From: Anaerolineales bacterium
GTDB taxonomy: Bacteria; Chloroflexota; Anaerolineae; Anaerolineales; UBA6663
Assembly (NCBI GenBank): GCA_016789175.1
Contig: JAEURK010000358.1
Span: 1 to 44,446 of the forward strand
Direction of reading: 5' to 3'
Length of the DNA stretch: 44,446 bases
The notes below the pieces were generated by a model. The model worked only from the letters and a program-made list of their open reading frames with translations. It was not told the origin of the DNA and searched no databases. Made by a program: the position numbers and the translations under genes. Positions 7,523 to 14,586 of the stretch are shown here, in pieces; position 1 is the stretch's first letter; the number at the start of each line of letters is the position of its first letter.

Positions 7523-8729
7523 GAGCGTTCTCCTCAGGTGGGGGTTGGGGCTCGCGGAAGGCCCAACGCAGGAGCGGCGGGGTCGCGATCGTGGTCGCCA
7601 GGACCATCAGCACGACCCCGGTGAAGGCTGCCGGCGTCAACAAGCCATTGGCGACCCCGACCGAAGCCACGATCAGGCCGACTTCGCCGCGCGAGATCAT
7701 GCCCAGGCCAACCCGCCAGGCCGAGCGGGCCGGCAGACCGCCAAACCGGGCGCCGAGGCCGGCCCCCAACAGCTTGGTGGCGAACGCCACAGCGATGAGC
7801 CAGGCGGTCAGGCCGTAATCCTCGGCCGACAACGCCCGCGCATCGGCCTGCAGCCCGATGCCGACCAGGAAAACCGGCACGAAGAAGGCATAGGCCAACA
7901 CGTGCATGCCGCGCTCGATCTTGCCCTTGAGCGAGCTGCGCGCCAGGGCGATCCCGGCGATGAAGGCGCCGGTGATCGCGGCCACGCCACCAACGAACTC
8001 AGAGGCCCAGGCGAAGGTCAACACCATCACCACCACCAAGGACAAGACGGGCTGGCTGATCGCCCACTGGCGCTCCTCGACCCAGTCCACGGCCCGCGGC
8101 AACAGCCACGTCCCCAGGGCGAACGCACCGACCAGGAACAACCCCATGCGGCCAAGCGTCCAGGCGAGGCCGCCCAGGCCGCCCACTCCCCCGGTCACAA
8201 GGGCCGTAAAGGCCGAGAGCACCGCGATTGCCAGGACATCGTCGACGACCGCGGCTCCGAGCAGCGTCAGGCCCTCGGGGCTGCGCAACCGACGCAGCTC
8301 AATCAAGGTCTGAGCCGAGATGCTGACCGAGGTGGCCGCCATGACGATCCCCAGGAACAGGGCGGCCTCCAGGTCATAGCCGAACGGGATCAGGGCCAGC
8401 GAGCCCAGGATCAGCGGTGCGGCAACGCCGAGCACGCCGGCCCAGATCGAAGGGCGCCCGGCCTTGCGCAGGTCGTCGACCTGCACCTCGAGGCCGGCCG
8501 TGAACATCAGAAAGATCACGCCCAGTTCACCCAATTCGATCAGGGTCGTGTCCACATGAGCTGCGGCGAAATAGGGTTGCGTGAAGACGCCGAGGACGGA
8601 AGGCCCTAAGACCAGGCCGACCAGCAGTTCCCCGAGCACGACCGGCTGGCGCAAGACGCCGCTCAACCAGCCGCCTAATTTGGCGGCGGTGATGATCAGA
8701 GCCAGTGCCGCGAGCAGTGGGAGGATCAT
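7515..8729 (-). CDS. CPA2-family cation:proton antiporter
   Basis: A 404-residue integral membrane protein with about 12 hydrophobic segments, beginning MILPLLAALALIITAAKLGGW. The family-typical LRQPVVLGELLVGLVLGPSVLG and AAITGAFIAGIALA segments are present. The architecture is that of the Na+/H+ or K+/H+ exchanger domain of KefB/NapA-like proteins; no C-terminal RCK/TrkA-N regulatory domain is attached. The coupled PII-like protein may take that role. It would exchange Na+ or K+ for H+ across the cytoplasmic membrane. It is divergent from the sensor kinase gene at 8820. Ion specificity cannot be decided from sequence alone. Confidence 0.88.
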   Translation of the reverse strand: MILPLLAALALIITAAKLGGWLSGVLRQPVVLGELLVGLVLGPSVLGVFTQPYFAAAHVDTTLIELGELGVIFLMFTAGLEVQVDDLRKAGRPSIWAGVLGVAAPLILGSLALIPFGYDLEAALFLGIVMAATSVSISAQTLIELRRLRSPEGLTLLGAAVVDDVLAIAVLSAFTALVTGGVGGLGGLAWTLGRMGLFLVGAFALGTWLLPRAVDWVEERQWAISQPVLSLVVVMVLTFAWASEFVGGVAAITGAFIAGIALARSSLKGKIERGMHVLAYAFFVPVFLVGIGLQADARALSAEDYGLTAWLIAVAFATKLLGAGLGARFGGLPARSAWRVGLGMISRGEVGLIVASVGVANGLLTPAAFTGVVLMVLATTIATPPLLRWAFREPQPPPEENAHA

Positions 8730-8784
8730 GTCATAGTCTGAGGAGCGCCAGCGGGCACCAGGGAGCGTTGGAGTCGGCCGGGTC

Positions 8785-8790
8785 TATAAT
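8785..8790 (+). promoter_or_regulatory. -10 box (TATAAT) for the kinase-receiver-HTH gene
   Basis: A perfect TATAAT lies 29 bp before ATG 8820, giving an expected leader of about 23 bases that includes GAGG at 8807-8810. No good -35 box is seen at the right distance. Confidence 0.55.
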
Positions 8791-8819
8791 AAACCTCTTG
8801 CTGGTTGAGGCGGTACGGA

Positions 8820-11174
8820 ATGCATTTTACATTGTACGCGCCAACCCTCCTGATCTCCGCGTGCTCACTGATCGCCGTCGCGCTGTATGCCCTCCGCCGT
8901 CGAGATGTTGCGGGGAGTCCCACCTATGGCGGCGTGTTGCTGGTGGCGGGCGGCTGGGCCTTGCTGGAGGCCTTCGAAACCGTGGTAGACGGGGTCGCGG
9001 CCAAGCTGTGGCTGCATGGTGCGACCTGGCTCTGCCTGATGAGCGTGAACGTCCTGAATCTCCGGTTCCTGGTGATCTATCTTCGACCCGGACAGGCTCG
9101 GCCGGCGTGGCTGGGCCTGACCTGGCTCGTGCCGGCGGCGGCGATCCTGACGCTAGCGACCAACGCCTGGCACGGCCTGTTTTTCACGGGCTTTACCCTG
9201 GTGGATCCACCCGGTGTCCTGACCTTGATCCCCGGCCCGGGATTGCTGATCGCGGTTGCTTACAGCATCGGCCTCGGGGTGGTCAACGCCGGCTGGCTGG
9301 CTCGCCGAACCCTCCAGGGCGATCGCGCTGAGCAGCCGCGGCTGGCGCTGCTCCTGGCGGCGATGGTTGCGCCGGCCCCCTGGATCCTCGCGTACTGGTT
9401 GCGCTGGACCAGCGTCGATTTCACGCCCGCCTCGTTCGTCGTCGTGGCCGCTCTGGTCGCGGTCGCGATCTATCGGTATCGGCTGTTCGATTTGATGCCG
9501 ATTGCCCGGGAGCTCCTCCTGCGGAACCTGACCGAGGGGGTCCTGGTCCTGGATGGCGGCCAACGCGTCGTGACGGCCAACCCGGCCTGGGAGCGCCTGT
9601 TTGGTGGGCCAGGGCCGACGCCCGGTCAGCCCGCCGCCGAGGCCTTGCGCGCCTTCCCGGCCCTGCTGGACGCCCTGCCCCATCCGGCCCAGTCGATCGC
9701 GCTCCAGGTTGACGCCGATCCCCCCAGGCTCATCGAAGCCCAACCCTCGCAGGTGTGCGACGCGCACGGTGTCCCGCTGGGCATCCTGGTCGTGGCGCGG
9801 GATATCACGCAGCGTGCGTCAGCGGCGACAGTCATCGCCGAGAAGGAGAAATCCCTGGCGCTGGCTTCAGCCCGGCAACGCTTTGAGCGCGAGCTCAAGG
9901 CCGCTCTGGCGCAGGTGCTGCGCTACGTGCGCGGGCAGATCGTGGTGGCCTCGGACCTGATCGCTCGCGGCGAGATCGCCCCGGCCAGCGCGCTTCTGGC
10001 CCGCCTGGATGCGATCGTCAGCGATACCGACCACGACGTCCTCTCAAGGTTCGCAGACAGCGATGGCGCCGCGCCGCAGGAGGATTTTTACCTGGCCCTC
10101 CGCCAATACGTGCGCGAGTTCGGCCAGGTCTCGGATGTGTATGTGGCCCTCAGCCTGCCCGAGCACACCACCAGCATCTCCCTTCTTCCCGTGGTGCAGG
10201 CCCAGATGATGCGGATCATCCAGGAAGCGCTCAACAACATCCGCGACCATTCGCAGGCGCGGACGGCGCAGGTGATCTTCGCTCGGGACGGTGACGAGGT
10301 ACAGGTCACCATCGCCGATGACGGACGGGGGTTCGATCCTCAGAACGTTGCGCCGGGTGGGTTGACGGGGATCCACGAGCGGGCGGCGGCGATCGGGGGG
10401 CGGGCCCAGATCGAATCTGTGCCCGGCCAGGGGGCGACGGTGCGGGTTCGGGTGCCGACGACGATGCCTCAAGCCGGTCATGGGCCATTGACCGGGTTGC
10501 GGGTCGTTCTGGCGGATCAGGAGGTCGTCCTGCTTGAGGCGCTCAGCCATTTGCTGGCAGCACACGGGGTGGATGTGGTCGGCCAGGCGCGCGACGGGCG
10601 CAGCTTGATCAGCCTGGTGGACGCCGGTCGACCGGATCTGGCGATTTTCGATCTGCACCTGCCGGAGGTCTCCAGCGCCGAGGCCGCAGCGCAGATCAAG
10701 GCCCAGCACCCGGAGGTGCGCTGCGTGATCCTGACCGCCTCTCTGGATCAGGCCGAGGTGACCCGGGTGCTGCAGAGCGGCGTAGCCGGCTTCCTACAGA
10801 AGACCCAATCCACCGCCGAGCTGCTGGAATCGCTGCTGCGATTGCAGCACGGCGAACGCGTGTTCGCCCCGGAGGTCGCTCGCCGGCTCTCGGATATGGC
10901 CGTCAACGGCGGCGGCGAGGACCTCAGCGACCGCCTGTCAGCCCAACAGGCCGACATTCTGCGGATGGTGGCCGAGGGCCTGACCTACAAAGAGGTCGGC
11001 GCCCGGATGCACATCACGGAGCGGACGGTCCGCTACCATATGGAACAGATCCTGGACGCTCTCGGTTTGGCTTCGCGCTCCAAAGCCATTGCCTTTGCCT
11101 ACCGGGTCGGTCTGGCGCGCGATCGGCGCCTGGCCCCCCGACCCGGGTCGGCCGGGCCATCCAGCGCGGCCTGA
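8820..11174 (+). CDS. Membrane sensor kinase fused to receiver and LuxR HTH, H-box histidine absent
   Basis: A 784-residue fusion from ATG 8820; a TTG five codons upstream is possible. Residues 1-225 form about seven membrane helices of the histidine-kinase 7TM type. A PAS-like domain follows (about 231-325, NLTEGVLVLDGG), then a HisKA_3-like dimerisation segment (about 345-450). The ATPase domain spans about 463-548, with N-box IIQEALNNIRDH and G-boxes ADDGRGFD and GLTGIHERAAAIGG. A receiver (about 560-680) has Asp611 in IFDLHLP, and a LuxR HTH lies at about 705-770. In the H-box the usual RELHD reads RELKAAL, with Lys360 replacing histidine. ATP binding looks intact but standard phosphotransfer should not work. 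The HTH would act while membrane-tethered. It probably controls the genes downstream. Confidence 0.85.
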   Translation: MHFTLYAPTLLISACSLIAVALYALRRRDVAGSPTYGGVLLVAGGWALLEAFETVVDGVAAKLWLHGATWLCLMSVNVLNLRFLVIYLRPGQARPAWLGLTWLVPAAAILTLATNAWHGLFFTGFTLVDPPGVLTLIPGPGLLIAVAYSIGLGVVNAGWLARRTLQGDRAEQPRLALLLAAMVAPAPWILAYWLRWTSVDFTPASFVVVAALVAVAIYRYRLFDLMPIARELLLRNLTEGVLVLDGGQRVVTANPAWERLFGGPGPTPGQPAAEALRAFPALLDALPHPAQSIALQVDADPPRLIEAQPSQVCDAHGVPLGILVVARDITQRASAATVIAEKEKSLALASARQRFERELKAALAQVLRYVRGQIVVASDLIARGEIAPASALLARLDAIVSDTDHDVLSRFADSDGAAPQEDFYLALRQYVREFGQVSDVYVALSLPEHTTSISLLPVVQAQMMRIIQEALNNIRDHSQARTAQVIFARDGDEVQVTIADDGRGFDPQNVAPGGLTGIHERAAAIGGRAQIESVPGQGATVRVRVPTTMPQAGHGPLTGLRVVLADQEVVLLEALSHLLAAHGVDVVGQARDGRSLISLVDAGRPDLAIFDLHLPEVSSAEAAAQIKAQHPEVRCVILTASLDQAEVTRVLQSGVAGFLQKTQSTAELLESLLRLQHGERVFAPEVARRLSDMAVNGGGEDLSDRLSAQQADILRMVAEGLTYKEVGARMHITERTVRYHMEQILDALGLASRSKAIAFAYRVGLARDRRLAPRPGSAGPSSAA

Positions 11175-11236
11175 CCAACCCGGATTCGACGTGTCCTCGC
11201 TTAAAACCAGATTCTAACAATTTGACAACACGTTAG

Positions 11237-11280
11237 AAAAGCGACAGTCCGGCCACTGGCGTTGGACTGTCGCTTTTTCT
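11237..11280 (+). terminator. Intrinsic terminator after the kinase fusion gene
   Basis: Arms 11237-11250 and 11264-11277 are perfectly complementary over 14 bp, and the 3' side runs into TTTTT. Confidence 0.85.
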
Positions 11281-11329
11281 GTCGCTACCGACAGTGCCAA
11301 ATGCCCCGCTTCTTGCAAGAATGCTGAGC

Positions 11330-11353
11330 GTGGGTGACCCGCGGGTCGCCCAC
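11330..11353. promoter_or_regulatory. 24-bp palindrome upstream of receiver-like gene
   Basis: GTGGGTGACCCG pairs with CGGGTCGCCCAC, a 12+12 bp dyad with one mismatch, 14 bp before ATG 11368. It may be an operator for a dimeric regulator, for example the LuxR HTH encoded just upstream. No clear -10 was found nearby. Confidence 0.45.
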
Positions 11354-11367
11354 CGAAGCGGCATGTC

Positions 11368-11784
11368 ATGACAGTCAAAACTGTGATTTTGGGCGATGGA
11401 CCGGACCTTGAAGGCGCGCAGGCCCAGCTGGGCAGTGCCTTACCGCTCAGCGTCGTCCATGTCAGCCCGGGCCCTGACCTGCTCGGGCGACTTCTGGAGA
11501 TCCGCCCCGATCTGGTGCTGTTCGACACCCGCCTGACCGAGCTACACGCCGTCATCGCCTTGATGGACGCCCACCCGGCGGCCCTGGTGATCGGCTTCAA
11601 CCCGGCCGATCAAACGGCCACCGTGCTGTCCGGCGAGACCTATCCGGTCACGTCGACTCGTGAACTCGGCAACCTGTTGGCGCTGGCCTATGCGACTCTG
11701 CGCGATTCACAAACGGAGAACGAGATCTCAACCACCCAGCTCGATACCGATCAATGCCGACCCGATGCGACCAAGCATCCGTAA
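11368..11784 (+). CDS. Stand-alone receiver-like protein
   Basis: A 138-residue protein whose first 115 residues follow the alternating beta/alpha pattern of a receiver domain. RPDLVLFDTRL places Asp53 where the phospho-accepting aspartate is expected. The acidic pair that normally follows strand 1 is missing (VILGDGPD), and the usual switch Thr/Ser and Lys are not clear, so it may be a pseudo-receiver. The last 25 residues are polar and probably disordered. The next gene begins 13 bp downstream, so the two are probably co-transcribed. Its position after a kinase-receiver-HTH gene suggests regulation of, or by, that protein. I do not recognise a named family. Confidence 0.6.
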   Translation: MTVKTVILGDGPDLEGAQAQLGSALPLSVVHVSPGPDLLGRLLEIRPDLVLFDTRLTELHAVIALMDAHPAALVIGFNPADQTATVLSGETYPVTSTRELGNLLALAYATLRDSQTENEISTTQLDTDQCRPDATKHP

Positions 11785-11797
11785 CAGGAGAATAACT

Positions 11798-14476
11798 GTG
11801 AAACTACCTTCTCGCCTCTACCGAACCCTCTCCGCAACCGTCGCGACCGCTCTGGTGGCCGCCCTCGTCGGGCCCGTGACACCGGCCATTGCCGCCAGCC
11901 AAACCATCGGCGGGGTCGGCAGTGAAGGCAATCTTCGAATCCTCGTGGAAGACAGTGGCCAAATGGGCGTCGAGCGCTACGCTTCCGGCTCCTGGGTCTC
12001 GCAGATCTACAACGCATCCCCAGGCAGCAAGGGCTCAGCGCTGCACATCAACGGTGCGCTCTTTCCTCTGGGCTACTTCATGTACGACTCAGAGTGGAAC
12101 GTGATCGGCACACCCGGCACGCCGGTCTCGAACGCCACAGTCGGCAACACCATCACGACGGTGTGGACGGCCGGGAGCACGACCATCACTCAAACGACGC
12201 AATACACGAACGGCAACCCGTTCTATCGCTTGCAGTGGCAGATCACCAACACTTCAGGGGCATCTCTGAGCGACCTGCGTTTCTTCCATGGTGAAGACAC
12301 CTACCTGTTGGGCGGCGACAATGGCTCCGGCTTCTGGGACGGCGCCAACAACATCATCGGCGTTTACAAGACCGACGGCGGCGGCGTTCAACAGCGCATG
12401 TCGCTGCAGGGCGTCACGACGCCCACGTACCGTCAGTCAGAGAACTTTGGGGAGGTCCTGATCGCGGGCGGTGCTGGGCGCCTGACCAACGTCATCAATG
12501 AGGATGTCGCCACCGACAACGGTTACGCCCTGGAATGGGACAACGGCAGCCTCGCCGCCGGTGCAACCTGGACGATCACGGCCTACGAGAGCTTCGTCAG
12601 CGGCGCGGTCGGCGCGCTGAACGTCTCGGCCCCGATTTCAACCGACTGCGCGCCGGGGGCCACGTGCGATCTCGTTTACACGGTCTCGAACCCGACCGGT
12701 GCCAGCGTGAATGCAGCCCTGTCGGTGGCCGGTGACCCTGCCGGCTGGACCCCCACCATCATCTCCCCGGCCTCTCCCGTGGACATCGCAGGCGGCGCCT
12801 CGCAGCCCGTGACGGTTCGTCTGACCATCCCGGGCGGCGTCCCGAACGGCACGGCCGGTAGCTTCACTCTGACGGCCAACGACGGCGCGACCGACACGTC
12901 GGCTACCGCGGCCGTGAACATCGTCGCGGCTGCTTCGGCAGACGCCGACCTGACCAACCTGGCCTTGAGCGCCGGCACTCTGACGCCGTCCTTTGCGGCC
13001 GCAACAACCAGCTACACCGCCACCGTTGCCAACGGCGTGACCAGCCTGACCGTGACGCCGACGGCCTCGGACGCCAACGCGACCATCACGGTCAACGGCA
13101 CGACCGTGGCCTCCGGCGCGGCATCGGGCGCGATCGCGCTCAGCGTCGGCGCCAACACCATCACCACCGTGGTCACGGCTGAAGACGGCACGACCACCAA
13201 GACCTACACGGTCACGCTCACACGCGCGGCGCAATCGACGAACGCCGACCTGACCAGCCTGGTGCTCAACACCGCCAGCCTGACCCCGTCGTTCGACCCG
13301 GCCACGACCAGCTACACGGCCACCGTGCCCTACGCCACGACCAGCCAGACCGTGACACCCACGGCCTCGGATGCCAATGCGACCATCACGGTCAACGGCA
13401 CGACCGTGGCCTCTGGCGCAACCTCGGGCGCGATCGCACTGAGCGTCGGCGCCAACACCATCACCACCGTGGTCACGGCTGAAGACGGCACGACCACCAA
13501 GACCTACACGGTCACCGTTACGCGCGAGGCGCCGAGCGCCTCCAGCGACGCCGATCTGACCAGCCTGGTGCTCAACACCGCCAGCCTGACCCCGTCGTTC
13601 GACCCGGCCACGCTCACCTACACGGCCACCGTGCCCTACGCCACGACCAGCCAGACCGTGACGCCGACGGCCTCGGATGCCAATGCGACCATCACGGTCA
13701 ACGGCACGACCGTGGCCTCCGGCGCAACCTCGGGCGCGATAGCGCTCAGCGTCGGTGCCAACGTCATCACAACCGTGGTCACGGCCGAAGACACCGTCAC
13801 GACCAAGACCTACACGGTCACGATCACGCGCGAGCCCTCGGCCAACGCCGATCTGACCGACCTGGTATTGAGCGCGGGCACGCTGACGCCGGCCTTCGAC
13901 ACCGGCACGATCTCCTACACCGCCAGCGTCCCGCACGCGACGACCAGCCTGGTCATCACGCCGACCGTCTCGGACACGAACGCCACGATCGAAGTCAACG
14001 GCGCGCCGGTGACGTCGGGCACGCCCTCGGGCGCGATAACGCTTAACGTCGGCGCAAACAGCATCACGACAGTCGTGACAGCTCAGGACGGCTCGACCAC
14101 GAAGACGTACACCGTCATCGTGACACGCGCCGGGTCGAGCGACGCCGATCTCGGCAGCCTGGTGACGAGCGAAGGGACCCTGTCTCCGGCGTTCGACAGC
14201 GGCACGACGGCCTACACCATGACGGTGGGCTGGGGCGTCCACAACCTGACGCTGACACCCACGTCCTCTGACGCCAATGCCACCATCACGGTCAATGGCG
14301 TGACCGTGACCTCCGGCAACGCCTCGAGTGCGCTGACCATCAACCAGGGCGAGACGATCCTGACCGTTGAAGTGACGGCTGAGGATGGAGTCACCGTGAA
14401 GACGTACACCATCACCGTGACCCGACCGTATGTTCAGATCCTGAGCTTCATCGCTCGGAACGGTACCCTGCCGTAG
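11798..14476 (+). CDS. Secreted protein with five cadherin-like beta-sandwich repeats
   Basis: An 892-residue exported protein. I start it at GTG 11798 because AGGAG lies at 11786-11790 and translation then yields a clean signal peptide (KLPSRLYRT, a hydrophobic stretch, cleavage near AIAAS). The upstream open frame lacks these features. Residues about 36-285 form a beta-rich domain with aromatic motifs (FHGEDTYLLGGDNGSGFWDG). A domain resembling the NEW3/CARDB type follows at about 290-380. Five repeats of 97-102 residues (about 382-876) have the pattern ADLTSLVLN...TPSFDPATTSYTATV...TKTYTVTVTR of cadherin-like Pfam PF12733. No LPXTG or membrane anchor is seen at the C terminus. It is likely an extracellular adhesion or carbohydrate-associated protein. 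Confidence 0.85.
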   Translation: MKLPSRLYRTLSATVATALVAALVGPVTPAIAASQTIGGVGSEGNLRILVEDSGQMGVERYASGSWVSQIYNASPGSKGSALHINGALFPLGYFMYDSEWNVIGTPGTPVSNATVGNTITTVWTAGSTTITQTTQYTNGNPFYRLQWQITNTSGASLSDLRFFHGEDTYLLGGDNGSGFWDGANNIIGVYKTDGGGVQQRMSLQGVTTPTYRQSENFGEVLIAGGAGRLTNVINEDVATDNGYALEWDNGSLAAGATWTITAYESFVSGAVGALNVSAPISTDCAPGATCDLVYTVSNPTGASVNAALSVAGDPAGWTPTIISPASPVDIAGGASQPVTVRLTIPGGVPNGTAGSFTLTANDGATDTSATAAVNIVAAASADADLTNLALSAGTLTPSFAAATTSYTATVANGVTSLTVTPTASDANATITVNGTTVASGAASGAIALSVGANTITTVVTAEDGTTTKTYTVTLTRAAQSTNADLTSLVLNTASLTPSFDPATTSYTATVPYATTSQTVTPTASDANATITVNGTTVASGATSGAIALSVGANTITTVVTAEDGTTTKTYTVTVTREAPSASSDADLTSLVLNTASLTPSFDPATLTYTATVPYATTSQTVTPTASDANATITVNGTTVASGATSGAIALSVGANVITTVVTAEDTVTTKTYTVTITREPSANADLTDLVLSAGTLTPAFDTGTISYTASVPHATTSLVITPTVSDTNATIEVNGAPVTSGTPSGAITLNVGANSITTVVTAQDGSTTKTYTVIVTRAGSSDADLGSLVTSEGTLSPAFDSGTTAYTMTVGWGVHNLTLTPTSSDANATITVNGVTVTSGNASSALTINQGETILTVEVTAEDGVTVKTYTITVTRPYVQILSFIARNGTLP
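12941..14427 (+). repeat. Five tandem ~300-bp coding repeats
   Basis: Repeat units start near 12941, 13241, 13547, 13844 and 14141 (spacings 300, 306, 297 and 297 bp). Units 1-3 are nearly identical at DNA level over long stretches, while units 4 and 5 are more diverged. This points to recent duplication or homogenisation of the first three. Confidence 0.9.
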
Positions 14477-14485
14477 CCCAAAAGC

Positions 14486-14512
14486 GCAGGCGGCGCGTTC
14501 GGCGCCGCCTGC
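14486..14512 (+). terminator. GC-rich hairpin after secreted protein gene
   Basis: An 11-bp perfect stem (14486-14496 with 14502-14512, loop gttcg) follows the stop codon by nine bases. A partly T-rich stretch (ATTTGTTT) comes after it. Confidence 0.75.
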
Positions 14513-14524
14513 ATTTGTTTCGGT

Positions 14525-14571
14525 GAATTGAAAAGGGAGGCCCGGCCGGTTGGCCGGGCCTCCCTTCAATT
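14525..14571. terminator. Bidirectional terminator
   Basis: A 15-bp perfect GC-rich stem core (AAGGGAGGCCCGGCC and its complement, loop ggtt) is extended by AATTGA/TCAATT with a two-base bulge. It sits between the converging genes ending at 14476 and 14587. Confidence 0.8.
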
Positions 14572-14586
14572 GCGTATACGACCCGC

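Noticed and set aside
12895..12925. DGATDTSAT in the secreted protein as an ApbE flavinylation site
   Set aside because: The spacing does not match Dxx(S/T)GAT and there is no FMN-bind domain around it.
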